Source: Lacticaseibacillus yichunensis
GTDB lineage: Bacteria; Bacillota; Bacilli; Lactobacillales; Lactobacillaceae
Assembly (NCBI RefSeq): GCF_003946405.1
Contig: NZ_RHOG01000008.1
Span: forward strand, 27,644 to 91,643
DNA: 64,000 nucleotides
Direction of reading: 5' to 3'
Each line of letters starts with the position of its first letter. Position 1 is the stretch's first letter. The position numbers and the translations under genes were made by a program. Of the stretch, positions 37,315-45,530 are shown piece after piece. The notes beneath the pieces were generated by a model. It worked only from the letters and a program-made list of their open reading frames with translations. It did no database searches and was not told the origin of the DNA.

Positions 37315-38760
37315 ATGAATACGCAACCGATCGGATTTATCGATTCTGGCGTCGGCGGGTTGACGGTGGTCAAAGAGGCACTGCGCCAACTTCCCGGCGA
37401 AAACATTATTTTCTTGGGCGACCAGGCGCGGTTGCCCTATGGCCCGCGGGACCCCAAGCAGGTCCGCGCCTTTACCTGGCAAATGGTCAACTTCTTGCTG
37501 ACAAAACAGATCAAGATGCTGGTTGTTGCCTGTAATACGGCGACCGCGGCGGCCTTGCCTGAGCTGCGTGCCAACCTGGCGATTCCGGTGATTGGTGTCA
37601 TTGTGCCCGGCAGTCGGGCTGCGATTCGCGAGACAAAAAATGGGCGCATCGGCGTGATCGGCACAGAAGGCACGGTCAAAAGTGAGGCGTATGCGACGAC
37701 GATTCACCAAAAAGCCGCACAGATGCAGGTGACTAGTTTGGCCGCCCCGAAGTTTGTGCCGCTGGTCGAAAGCAACGAGATGCAGTCGGCCGTGGCCAAA
37801 CGCGTCGTGGCTGAGACCCTGCAGCCACTTGGGGCCTTGGGTCTGGATACGCTGGTGCTCGGGTGCACGCATTACCCGCTGCTTCGGCCGCTGATTCAGC
37901 AAGTGATGGGCCCGGATGTGACCTTGATCGATTCCGGCGCGGAAACGGTCAGTGAAGTGTCGACGTTGCTGGATTATTTTGACATCGCCAATGACCAGCC
38001 GAATCCGACCCCGCAGCGCGATTTTTACACCACTGGCAACGCCGATATGTTCGATGTGATCGCGTCGGAATGGCTCGGGCTGCACATCGCCGCGACCCGC
38101 GTGGCCATCACCGATCAGCCGACGACCCACGCGGCGGCCGTGACGCCCACGACCATTGTTGTCGCGTCCAAGAACCCCGGCAAGGTCAAGGAGATCGCCG
38201 CGATGTTTGCCAAGCTCGGCGTGCAGGTGAAAAGCCTGAACGATTTTCCCCCGCTGCCAACCGTCGCCGAAAGCGGGCGCACCTTTGAGGAAAACGCACG
38301 GCTCAAGGCGGATGGCTATGCCAAAATGCTTGAGCTGCCTGTTTTGGCGGATGATTCCGGGCTATGCGTTGAGGCGCTGGATGGCGCGCCGGGCGTTTTT
38401 TCCGCGCGCTATGCCGGCCGCGGGCACAATGATGCGGCTAATAACGCCAAATTGATCGCGGACCTCGCTGAGGTGCCGCAAGAGAAGCGGCAGGCGCGGT
38501 TTGTCAGCACCTTGGTCCTCGCCCGGCCGAATGATGCAGCGCGTGATCTGGTCGTTGAGGGGCACATTGATGGGCAGATCATCGGCGTGCCAGCCGGCGC
38601 CAACGGATTTGGCTACGACCCGTACTTTTTTGTGCCGAGCATCGGCAAAACGTTAGCTGAGCTGACCGCCGATGAGAAAAATCAGATCAGCCATCGCGGT
38701 AATGCCCTGCGCGCGCTTGAAAGCCGGTGGCAGGACTGGTTCAAGGAGGATGTCCAATGA
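37315..38760 (+). CDS. murI-rdgB: Fusion of glutamate racemase and XTP/dITP pyrophosphatase
   Basis: A single 481-codon frame holds two enzymes. Residues 1-268 are glutamate racemase MurI, making D-glutamate for peptidoglycan, with catalytic C73 (VACNTATAAA) and C184 (LGCTHYPLL). Residues about 280-481 are RdgB/HAM1, clearing ITP/XTP, with SKNPGKVKEI, FEENARLKADGY, LADDSGL and GANGFGYDPYF. The joint is a short linker around VAITDQPTTHAAAVTPTT, with no stop, and the GTG at codon 276 lacks a ribosome site. In many Firmicutes these are adjacent separate genes; fused versions are known in some lactic acid bacteria. It overlaps yfcE by 4 bases. Confidence 0.93.
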   Translation: MNTQPIGFIDSGVGGLTVVKEALRQLPGENIIFLGDQARLPYGPRDPKQVRAFTWQMVNFLLTKQIKMLVVACNTATAAALPELRANLAIPVIGVIVPGSRAAIRETKNGRIGVIGTEGTVKSEAYATTIHQKAAQMQVTSLAAPKFVPLVESNEMQSAVAKRVVAETLQPLGALGLDTLVLGCTHYPLLRPLIQQVMGPDVTLIDSGAETVSEVSTLLDYFDIANDQPNPTPQRDFYTTGNADMFDVIASEWLGLHIAATRVAITDQPTTHAAAVTPTTIVVASKNPGKVKEIAAMFAKLGVQVKSLNDFPPLPTVAESGRTFEENARLKADGYAKMLELPVLADDSGLCVEALDGAPGVFSARYAGRGHNDAANNAKLIADLAEVPQEKRQARFVSTLVLARPNDAARDLVVEGHIDGQIIGVPAGANGFGYDPYFFVPSIGKTLAELTADEKNQISHRGNALRALESRWQDWFKEDVQ

Positions 38761-39272
38761 AACTCGTGGCAGTCAGTGATACGCATGGGGATAAGGCGAT
38801 TCTCGAAGCTATCTTGGCCCAGCAGCCGGATGCAGATCTGTTTTTATATGCCGGGGACTCCGAGCTGCCGGCCGCTGACTCGGTGTTTGACCACTATCAG
38901 GCGGTGCGGGGGAACATGGATTTTGATTCCGCATTTCCACTGACCCGCACTGTTCAGCTGGGCGACTTGACCGTTTTTTTGACGCATGGACACCGCTTTG
39001 GCGTCAACTGGACGTTGGACCAGATTCTGGCGGCGGGGCAGGCGGTCCATGCCGGCTTGATCATTTTTGGCCACACCCATCAGCTTGGCGTGGAAAAACA
39101 CGAAGGCGTCGTGCTGCTCAATCCGGGTAGCATCAGCCAGCCGCGGGGCGAATTCATGCCACTGGGCGGGACTTACGCCGTGGTGGAAACAACGCCCACC
39201 CAGCTTAAAGTGACCTACCACCTGCGCGACGGTCAACCAGTGGCCAAGTTGACCCGCGTGTTTGAGCGGTAA
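38757..39272 (+). CDS. YfcE/MJ0936-type metallophosphoesterase
   Basis: A 171-residue binuclear metallophosphoesterase. The metal ligands lie in VSDTHGDK, YAGDSE, VRGNMDF, THGHRFG and IFGHTHQLG, followed by LNPGSISQPRG. YfcE relatives hydrolyse phosphodiesters; the natural substrate is unknown. ATG 38757 overlaps the murI-rdgB stop; the frame extends upstream within the fusion gene. The murI-rdgB-yfcE order is conserved in lactobacilli and streptococci. Confidence 0.93.
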   Translation: MKLVAVSDTHGDKAILEAILAQQPDADLFLYAGDSELPAADSVFDHYQAVRGNMDFDSAFPLTRTVQLGDLTVFLTHGHRFGVNWTLDQILAAGQAVHAGLIIFGHTHQLGVEKHEGVVLLNPGSISQPRGEFMPLGGTYAVVETTPTQLKVTYHLRDGQPVAKLTRVFER

Positions 39273-39304
39273 CCGGGCCGGCCCAGAATCTCGAGGTAAA
39301 AAAA

Positions 39305-39343
39305 CATGGCACTAGGACAAGTTGTCCCGGTGCCATATTTTTT
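39305..39343. terminator. Terminator between yfcE and glpF
   Basis: ATGGCACtaGGACAA...TTGTCCcgGTGCCAT followed by ATTTTTT, with an A tract on the other side, so it can act on both strands. Confidence 0.85.
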
Positions 39344-39358
39344 GTGTTGCGGTCGGTG

Positions 39359-40096
39359 TTAATGCGCCATGAAGACGGTCTTGTAAAGCAGAATCGCACA
39401 GATTGCGGCGGCAATCGGCGCCACCACCGGGACCCATGCGTAGCCCCAATCCGAGCTGCCCTTGTGCTTGAGCGGCAATAGTTGATGCAGCAGGCGGGGC
39501 GCCAGGTCACGGGCAGGATTCAGCGCGGGTCCTGTTGGTCCCCCGAAGCTGGCGACCAGCGTGGCGACAAGGAATCCCAGCGCCATGTGGGCGGTCCCCA
39601 GATTATTTTGGAAAAATGGCGCCTTGGTGATGCCCAGTGCCCCGAAGAAGAGAATGAAGGAGCCGATAAATTCGTTGATGAAGCCATTGAGCTTGCTCTT
39701 GGTGGCATTGATCGTGCTGAAGGTGCCCAGGATGTGCTGGGTGTTTGTGGTCAGGTCATAATGCGGCTTGTAGGCGGCCACCACCGCCAGCTGGCCAACC
39801 ATCGCCCCGGCAAATTGCACCAACAGGTAAGGCAGGACTTCGCGCCACGGGAACATTCCCGCAACGGCGAGCCCCAGTGTGAAGGCCGGGTTGATGTGGT
39901 TGCCGGAAATTCCGCCGATGATCATCGCCGGAATCATCACCCCAGCGCCATACCCAACGGCGATCAGCATCCAGTCAGAGCCGTTGCCTTTTGTCCCCTT
40001 CAGATCCACGTTGGCCACTGAGCCGTTGCCCAGCGCCACCATGATCGCGGTGCCGATAAACTCTGCCGCCAAGCGGACGGTCAGATCATATGTCAT
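39359..40096 (-). CDS. glpF: MIP-family aquaglyceroporin
   Basis: A 245-residue six-helix channel with two NPA boxes: GNHINPAFTLGLA and GPALNPARDLAPRLL. The Asp after the second NPA (NPARD) and the PR that follows are the mark of glycerol-conducting rather than water-only channels. Lactobacillus members of this family conduct glycerol, water and in some cases lactic acid. I start at ATG 40096 after GGGGG; the longer frame to 40132 overlaps the promoter region. It is divergent from cbpB. Confidence 0.92.
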   Translation of the reverse strand: MTYDLTVRLAAEFIGTAIMVALGNGSVANVDLKGTKGNGSDWMLIAVGYGAGVMIPAMIIGGISGNHINPAFTLGLAVAGMFPWREVLPYLLVQFAGAMVGQLAVVAAYKPHYDLTTNTQHILGTFSTINATKSKLNGFINEFIGSFILFFGALGITKAPFFQNNLGTAHMALGFLVATLVASFGGPTGPALNPARDLAPRLLHQLLPLKHKGSSDWGYAWVPVVAPIAAAICAILLYKTVFMAH

Positions 40097-40264
40097 GTTG
40101 ATGCCCCCAAAAGATAGTCGTGTTTTTGACAAGTAGTTTCAGTCTATCAACTTATAAGCGGGGTGACAATTACTTTTTGCATTCGTGTAAAGGTTTTGGC
40201 CGGCGGATGATTTCACAAGCGCTTTCCGCTATCATAGAAGACGTACCGAAAAGGAGACAATTCA

Positions 40265-40753
40265 ATGATCAATCAAGCCATTGACCAAATGATGATCGCA
40301 AATCGCAAGCACTTCATGATCCCCGGCGAAGTCGTTGCCAGCGTCGCGGAAGACAACAAGCTGCGCCACGCGTTTCTGGTGTTGACCAAGGTGCGCTACG
40401 CTAAGATCCCGGTCCTGGACAATGCCGACCATTTCAAGGGGCTTTTGAGCCTGTCCATGATCACCGAGACCATGCTGGGAATGGACGATGTGAGCCTGAC
40501 GTCGCTAGACACCATGTGCGTCAAGGATGTCATGCAAACAGATGTCCACACGGTCGAAGATCCCTATGATCTGGAAAACGTGCTGCACCTGTTGGTCGAC
40601 GATGCGTTCTTGCCTGTTGTCCAGGCGGATGGCACCTTCACTGGCATTGTGACGCGCCGCGAAGTCATGAAAGGCGTCAACTACATCGGCCACAATCTGG
40701 ATGATTTTTATGACGTGACGCCGAAAACCACGGGGTCCATCATCAGTAGGTAG
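40265..40753 (+). CDS. cbpB: CBS-pair protein, CbpB/YkuL-like c-di-AMP binding protein
   Basis: A 162-residue protein made of two CBS domains (about 20-75 and 90-145), with VKDVMQTDVHTVED and VDDAFLPVVQADGTFTGIVTRREVM. It resembles YkuL/CbpB, which binds c-di-AMP and, when unbound, stimulates the (p)ppGpp synthetase Rel in Listeria and Bacillus. The start is fixed by AAAGGAG before ATG 40265. A terminator and the tandem family B array follow. Confidence 0.85.
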   Translation: MINQAIDQMMIANRKHFMIPGEVVASVAEDNKLRHAFLVLTKVRYAKIPVLDNADHFKGLLSLSMITETMLGMDDVSLTSLDTMCVKDVMQTDVHTVEDPYDLENVLHLLVDDAFLPVVQADGTFTGIVTRREVMKGVNYIGHNLDDFYDVTPKTTGSIISR

Positions 40754-40776
40754 GGTGCCAACGCAATCTAACAAGC

Positions 40777-40820
40777 AAAAAGGGAGTCGAGACTGTGAGG
40801 TCTTGGCTCCCTTTGTGTTT
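40777..40820 (+). terminator. Terminator after cbpB
   Basis: GGGAGTCGAGAC and GGTCTTGGCTCCC stem followed by TTTGTGTTT. It is flanked upstream by an A tract, so it also reads as a minus-strand terminator. Confidence 0.75.
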
Positions 40821-40824
40821 GGCG

Positions 40825-41220
40825 TTCCACCATCCCGCGGGCCTACGCACCGTCTACTTGGGTTTCGGCCCGCATGGTGGAAGCGCCTAGGTGGCTCGCT
40901 CACTCGAGGGCTAAGCGCGCCCTCAAGCAAGCGAGACAACCTAACCGTTCCACCATCCCGCGGGCCTACGCACCGTCTACTTGGGTTTCGGCCCGCATGG
41001 TGGAAGCGCCTAGGTGGCTCGCTCACTCGAGGGCTAAGAACGCCCTCAAGCAAGCGAGACAACCTAGCCGTTCCACCATCCCGCGGGCCTACGCACCGTC
41101 TACTTGGGTTTCGGCCCGCATGGTGGAAGCGCCTAGGTGGCTCGCTCACTCGAGGGCTAAGAGCGCCCTCAAGCAAGCGAGACAACCTAGCCGTTCCACC
41201 ATCCCGCGGGCCTATGCACC
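40825..41220. repeat. Family B tandem array: three 123-base units plus a partial fourth
   Basis: Units begin at 40825, 40948, 41071 and 41194 (TTCCACCATCCCGCGGGCC), an exact 123-base period, nearly identical. Each unit has a GCGGGCC/GGCCCGC stem around the spacer and an 83-base hairpin (40874-40956, 40997-41079, 41120-41202) closed by ATGGTGGAA/TTCCACCAT. The last unit stops within 2 bases of the DUF368 stop codon. Because 123 is a multiple of 3, long spurious ORFs run through it on both strands. Confidence 0.92.
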
Positions 41221-41221
41221 G

Positions 41222-42106
41222 TTACTCTGGTTTATCCAACACGAGTGTTGCGGCCACACCCACGCCGGCGCTGATCAGGCACAGTGCGACTGGGGCCAGC
41301 CAGCCGCTTGGCCAGTGTGGGGTGAGCCCGGTTTGGACGAGAATCACGACGGCGGCCAGCACGACGCCGCAGACTGCATAGTAGACTTGGCCTTCAAAAC
41401 GGGTCAGCAGCCACCGCATGAGTTTGGCGATCGCAAGCAGCCCGATCAAGGCGCCGACCACAAATGGAATCAGCAAGGCGCTGCTTTGAAGGGCGGTGCC
41501 CATCGCGCCCCAGTTGCCCCGCAGTAGCGCACGGGCGGCATCGCCGAGCTGGCTGACGGCGTTGTAGACCGTGCCGTACTGATTGATCACCATCAACATG
41601 ATCGCGCCAGACACGCCGGGAATGGCCATCAGGGACACGGAAAATAGTCCCGCGAAGGCCATCATGCCGGCGTCTTGAACGCTGCTCAGGCGGGCGATGG
41701 TCACAAGCTCGGTCGAACTCGCGCCGCCGAGTTGGGCCAGGCCGTAGATCACGCCAAAGCCCAAGACTGTGAGTAGCAGATACTGCGGCCGCCAGCGGAC
41801 CAGGGTCAATTTTCGCCGGATGAACGGAGCGGCGCCGAGCATCAACCCAATGAAAAAGGCGTAGCTGGCAAGGGGCCAACGAGCGGTGACGACCAGCGTC
41901 AGCTTCGTCGAAAGGAGCACGCCAAGCACGGCGCCGGCTGCGATCGGTAGCAGAAACAAGAGATGGCGGCGCGGGTCTCGGCGCAGGTCGCTGACGGCTT
42001 CGATCAGTTGATCGTACAAACCGACCACCACGGCGAAAATACTGCCGGATAAGCCGGGGATGACCAGCGCAACGCCGATCAGGATGCCTTTGATAAAGTT
42101 GAGCAT
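41222..42106 (-). CDS. popT: DUF368 membrane protein, PopT-type undecaprenyl-phosphate translocase
   Basis: A 294-residue polytopic membrane protein of the DUF368 family. FIKGILIGVALVIPGLSGSIFAVVVGLYDQLI and the second repeat MAIPGVSGAIMLMVINQYGTV are the paired Pro-Gly-x-Ser-Gly re-entrant motifs of the family. DUF368 proteins (PopT) and DedA proteins (UptA) were shown to flip undecaprenyl phosphate back across the membrane for cell-wall recycling. A DedA gene is also in this window (58967-59611). GGAGG precedes ATG 42106. The repeat array abuts its 3' end. Confidence 0.88.
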   Translation of the reverse strand: MLNFIKGILIGVALVIPGLSGSIFAVVVGLYDQLIEAVSDLRRDPRRHLLFLLPIAAGAVLGVLLSTKLTLVVTARWPLASYAFFIGLMLGAAPFIRRKLTLVRWRPQYLLLTVLGFGVIYGLAQLGGASSTELVTIARLSSVQDAGMMAFAGLFSVSLMAIPGVSGAIMLMVINQYGTVYNAVSQLGDAARALLRGNWGAMGTALQSSALLIPFVVGALIGLLAIAKLMRWLLTRFEGQVYYAVCGVVLAAVVILVQTGLTPHWPSGWLAPVALCLISAGVGVAATLVLDKPE

Positions 42107-42128
42107 AGGACCTCCAATGGTGGGGGAA

Positions 42129-42980
42129 TTAGCGAAGCGTCAAAGGTGGGGTGGCAAGTGTGATGCCCGCTTCCGCAAGGGCCTGCACATAGGCGGCCAG
42201 GAACTTCCGCTGGACATTGAGCTGCTCGCCATTTTGCGCATGCATGCGCACCTGGTAGACCAGCCCCCCGTGAGGACTGGTGGTCAGGCCCAAGACATCT
42301 GGGCCATCGGTGACGGTCGGGGTGTCTTTGACCAATTTTTCATTGACCGCGGCCACCACCTCGCCGACTTTTTTCAGATCGGTATCTGGGGCAAGGGGCA
42401 ACTGGATCAAGACCAGCATCTGGTTGCGCGAGAGGTTGGAGACGACGGAGATGTTGCGGTTGGGGATGTAATTGATCGTCCCGTCTGCGCTTTGCACGAT
42501 GGTGGTGCGCAGGCCGACCGAGCTGACGGTGCCGCTGATCGCGCCCAAGGTCACCTGATCGCCAACATCGAACTGGCCTTCAAGAATAATGAAAAAGCCG
42601 GTCACGACATCGGCAACGAAGCCCTGCGCGCCAAGGCCAAGCGCGATGCCTACGATGCCGGCCCCAGCCAGCAAGGTACCGACCGGAACGCCGAGGATGG
42701 AGAGAATCGCGTAGCAGTAGAAAAACAGCACGATATATGAAAGGGCGTTGATCGAGAGCACCCTGATCGTATCCACCCGGGTGCTGGCGTTGGTCGCCTT
42801 GGCTTGATAGGCCTTGAAGCCGCGGGCGATCACCGCCTTGCCGACGCGCTCGATCAGCCAAAATAGCAGGCTGAAGAAGATCAGCTCACCGATGATCAAG
42901 AGGGCGTGATCGAGCATCGCGTCCCAGTCGATCTTGTCAAAATACCGGGTCAAGACATTGCCACTGACTACTTTTTTCAA
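42129..42980 (-). CDS. mscS: MscS-family mechanosensitive ion channel
   Basis: A 283-residue channel protein with three N-terminal helices. The pore helix GAGIVGIALGLGAQGFVADVVTGFFIILEGQFDVGDQV is rich in small residues as in MscS/YkuT. The C-terminal beta domain has GTVSSVGLRTTIVQSADGTINYIPNRNI. It releases solutes on hypo-osmotic shock. AAAGGAGC precedes ATG 42980. The stop lies 22 bases before the popT start, so the two form an envelope operon. Confidence 0.93.
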   Translation of the reverse strand: MKKVVSGNVLTRYFDKIDWDAMLDHALLIIGELIFFSLLFWLIERVGKAVIARGFKAYQAKATNASTRVDTIRVLSINALSYIVLFFYCYAILSILGVPVGTLLAGAGIVGIALGLGAQGFVADVVTGFFIILEGQFDVGDQVTLGAISGTVSSVGLRTTIVQSADGTINYIPNRNISVVSNLSRNQMLVLIQLPLAPDTDLKKVGEVVAAVNEKLVKDTPTVTDGPDVLGLTTSPHGGLVYQVRMHAQNGEQLNVQRKFLAAYVQALAEAGITLATPPLTLR

Positions 42981-43196
42981 TGCAACCGCTCCTTTGTTAA
43001 CTTCCAGTGTACCAAATCCGACGGCGTCTGCCTAGAATGGACCGGTTTGCCAGATGGCGGCGCCAGGGCCTGGGAGCTTGTGAACCTTCACTCAACTTCA
43101 ATTGAAACGCGCTCTTATTGATGATATTCTTAATGTACGTGGCCGTGTAAGCGGACCAAAACCGGCAGAGGCCGGCGTGAACTGAGGAGGGGTTGC

Positions 43197-43643
43197 ATGT
43201 CAGGAGCAGAAGTTGCCGGCTTGATCGCGGCAATCGCATTTTTGATCATCGCCTGCGCGATTGCGCTCATCGCCATTCGAATTGGTGGGGTGACGCGGGA
43301 AATTAAGGATACTGTGGCAGAAGTCAATAAGTCACTTGATGCGATCAACGCGGAAGTCGGCCCATTGACGCATGAGGTCGAAGCCCTGCTGACCAAGTCG
43401 AACACATTGCTCAATGATGTGAACGGTAAGGTCGCGGCGATCGATCCTGTTTTCACCGCGATCGGCGAATTGGGCGAAAGTGTGTCGGATCTGAATACGT
43501 CGACCCGCAACCTCGCGTCCAAAGTGACCAATGGGGCCAAGGAAAGCGGCAAAGTGGCCGTTGCCGCAAAGGTCAGCAAGAAGGCTTTGTCGTTGTTGAA
43601 GAAGAAACCAGCAGATCAGGAGGCAGTTACAAATGGCAAATAA
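43197..43643 (+). CDS. DUF948 family membrane-anchored protein
   Basis: A 148-residue protein with one N-terminal transmembrane helix (about residues 6-28) and a long helical, probably coiled-coil, region (EIKDTVAEVNKSLDAINAEVG...). This is the typical DUF948 layout. These are found as stress-associated surface proteins paired with YtxH in Firmicutes; the biochemical role is unknown. GAGGAGGGG precedes ATG 43197. It overlaps the next gene by 11 bases. Confidence 0.9.
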   Translation: MSGAEVAGLIAAIAFLIIACAIALIAIRIGGVTREIKDTVAEVNKSLDAINAEVGPLTHEVEALLTKSNTLLNDVNGKVAAIDPVFTAIGELGESVSDLNTSTRNLASKVTNGAKESGKVAVAAKVSKKALSLLKKKPADQEAVTNGK

Positions 43644-44124
43644 GGGACACTTTTTCTTAGGTTTTGTTTTTGGCGCCGCAAGCGCTCTTGCAGCGACGTA
43701 TCTGTTGACCCCGCAGACCAGCGATGAACTCAAGGCAAAATTTGCCGAGAAGAAAGAGGCACTTGCTGATCGCGCCGCCGACTATTATGACTATGCAAAA
43801 GATGCAACGACCGAATGGCGTGATTCCGCCACCAATTTTGTCGGCGACATGAAGGAAAAGGCCAAGAAGAAGCAGACGGAAGGCCTCGCCGATTACGATG
43901 GCGCGACTCAGGCGCTGAAGGACGAATTGACCGACACCCCTGACGCACCGGCCAGCGATGACTTCGACGATATCGTGCTGGATGGCAAGAGCGCCTTTGC
44001 CCAGGCCAAGGATGACTTCACGGCTGAAGCTGATGCGGCTGAGGCGACCGACGAAAGCGCCGATTCGACCGCGCCGGCAGAAGACGACACGCCAGCCGCT
44101 GACCAATCTGAGACGCAGGACTAA
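43633..44124 (+). CDS. YtxH domain protein
   Basis: A 163-residue protein with an N-terminal membrane helix (GHFFLGFVFGAASALAATYLL), then LTPQTSDELKAKFAEKKEAL, the YtxH signature. The rest is helical and becomes Asp/Ala/Thr-rich in its last 50 residues. In Bacillus YtxH is a general stress protein. CAGGAGG inside the DUF948 gene serves as its ribosome site. The pair is probably one stress-responsive unit. Confidence 0.9.
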   Translation: MANKGHFFLGFVFGAASALAATYLLTPQTSDELKAKFAEKKEALADRAADYYDYAKDATTEWRDSATNFVGDMKEKAKKKQTEGLADYDGATQALKDELTDTPDAPASDDFDDIVLDGKSAFAQAKDDFTAEADAAEATDESADSTAPAEDDTPAADQSETQD

Positions 44125-44154
44125 TTCTCAACGTTGCCCGACTCTGGGGCAAGC

Positions 44155-44185
44155 AAAAAGACGTCGCAACCTGCGGCGTCTTTTT
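44155..44185. terminator. Bidirectional terminator between ytxH and pepQ
   Basis: AAAAAGACGTCGCA...TGCGGCGTCTTTTT lies between the convergent genes. Confidence 0.88.
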
Positions 44186-44201
44186 GAGTCTCTTCAATTT
44201 T

Positions 44202-45308
44202 TTACAGACCGTACACGGTATAGTCTTTTGGCGTGTGGGTGAATGGCTCGCAGCCGGTCGCCGTCACATGGACGCAATCCTCGATACGCACGCCAGCCAC
44301 GCCTGGAATGTAGATGCCCGGTTCAATGGAGAAGCACATGCCAGGCTGCAGTTCCATGTCATTGCCAGCCATGATTGACGGAAATTCATGCGTCGACATG
44401 CCGATGCCGTGCCCGAGGCGATGGTTAAAGTACTCGCCGTACCCCGCTTTGGTGATCACGTCGCGCGCGATCTTGTCCAAGGCGGCCGCAGTCAGCCCTG
44501 GCCGCACCGCGGACTGAGCCGTCAATTGTGCTTCCAAGCAGACCTTGTAGATCTCCTTGGCCTTTGGTGCGACCGGGCCGCCAAACGCCACGGTCCTGGT
44601 CGCATCACTCATGTAGCCGTGGTTGTTGGTGCCGAGGTCAAACAGCACGAGATCGCCAGGCGCGACCTTGGTGGCAACAGGTCCGCCGTGCGGGTCTGCG
44701 GCATCCTGGCCAGCCTGCACGATGGTGTCAAAGGACATGTGCATCACGCCTTCTTTCATCATCGCGTATTCGATCTCGGCGACGATCTGTTGCTCGGTGA
44801 TGCCAGTGCGCAGCGCCGCAAAGCCGGCCTGGAACGCGCGGTCGGCTTGCTGGCCAGCTTCGGTCATCAGAGCGATTTCTTCAGGCGTTTTGATCAACTT
44901 GAGCTGTTCAATGAAGCGGGAGGCATCTGCCGGGAAGGTCGCCTGCGGAAAATGACGGGTCATTGCTTCATATTTCAAGACAGACAGGGCGTCTTTTTCC
45001 ACGCCCCAGCGCAGCGGCGAGGCGTCGCGCTTTTTGATCTCGGCCGCGATCAAGGCAAACGGGTCCTCGTGATCGAGATAGCCACTGACGGCATACGGCC
45101 AGCCGACTTTTTTGACCCCTTCGATCGACAGGGCAGGCACGAACAGGAACGGTTCCGCGTCTGGAAAAACAAACAGCGCGGTGATGCGCTCTTCCGGATC
45201 GCTGTCGAACCCGGTGAAATAGTTGATGTTGGTCGGATCGGTGATGTAAGCCAACGAGAGATGCTGGGCGTTGACCCATGCCACTAAGTCCGTGAGATGT
45301 TGATTCAT
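44202..45308 (-). CDS. pepQ: Xaa-Pro dipeptidase PepQ
   Basis: A 368-residue M24 metallopeptidase cleaving Xaa-Pro dipeptides, part of casein peptide use. The pita-bread fold metal ligands are in LFDLGTNNHGYMSDATRT, RLGHGIGMSTHE, FSIEPGIY and VRIEDCVH. The N-terminal domain contains YITDPTNINYFTGF. Length is standard. GGAGGAG precedes ATG 45308. It is divergent from ccpA, an arrangement conserved in lactobacilli, where CcpA regulates the shared intergenic region. Confidence 0.97.
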   Translation of the reverse strand: MNQHLTDLVAWVNAQHLSLAYITDPTNINYFTGFDSDPEERITALFVFPDAEPFLFVPALSIEGVKKVGWPYAVSGYLDHEDPFALIAAEIKKRDASPLRWGVEKDALSVLKYEAMTRHFPQATFPADASRFIEQLKLIKTPEEIALMTEAGQQADRAFQAGFAALRTGITEQQIVAEIEYAMMKEGVMHMSFDTIVQAGQDAADPHGGPVATKVAPGDLVLFDLGTNNHGYMSDATRTVAFGGPVAPKAKEIYKVCLEAQLTAQSAVRPGLTAAALDKIARDVITKAGYGEYFNHRLGHGIGMSTHEFPSIMAGNDMELQPGMCFSIEPGIYIPGVAGVRIEDCVHVTATGCEPFTHTPKDYTVYGL

Positions 45309-45530
45309 GACGACTCCTCCTGCAATAAATGCGCTGATGCGCGAACTTTATAAAGAATTATAGCATAAAGCGTGTCCTTGACCTGACTAGCTTTCTGAAA
45401 AGCCCTTGTGAAAATTTCTGTGAAAAATTCAGTAAACCGCTTGCATTGCCATTCCGCTTTTGTTACAGTGAACTGGAAATGAACGCAACCGTTTTTAAGC
45501 AAAAGTTCGCGCAATTAAGGAGCAATCAAC

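Noticed and set aside
40825..41220. Possible CRISPR array
   Set aside because: Units are contiguous 123-base copies without unique spacers, and no cas gene is present.
40505..41527. Long ORFs on both strands through the repeat array with a 41-residue repeat
   Set aside because: They exist only because the 123-base unit keeps all frames in phase; no suitable ribosome sites, and they overlap cbpB, its terminator and the DUF368 gene.
45309..45530. A cre site between pepQ and ccpA
   Set aside because: The best candidate (GTAAACCGCTTGCA near 45431) has about three mismatches to the consensus, too weak to call.
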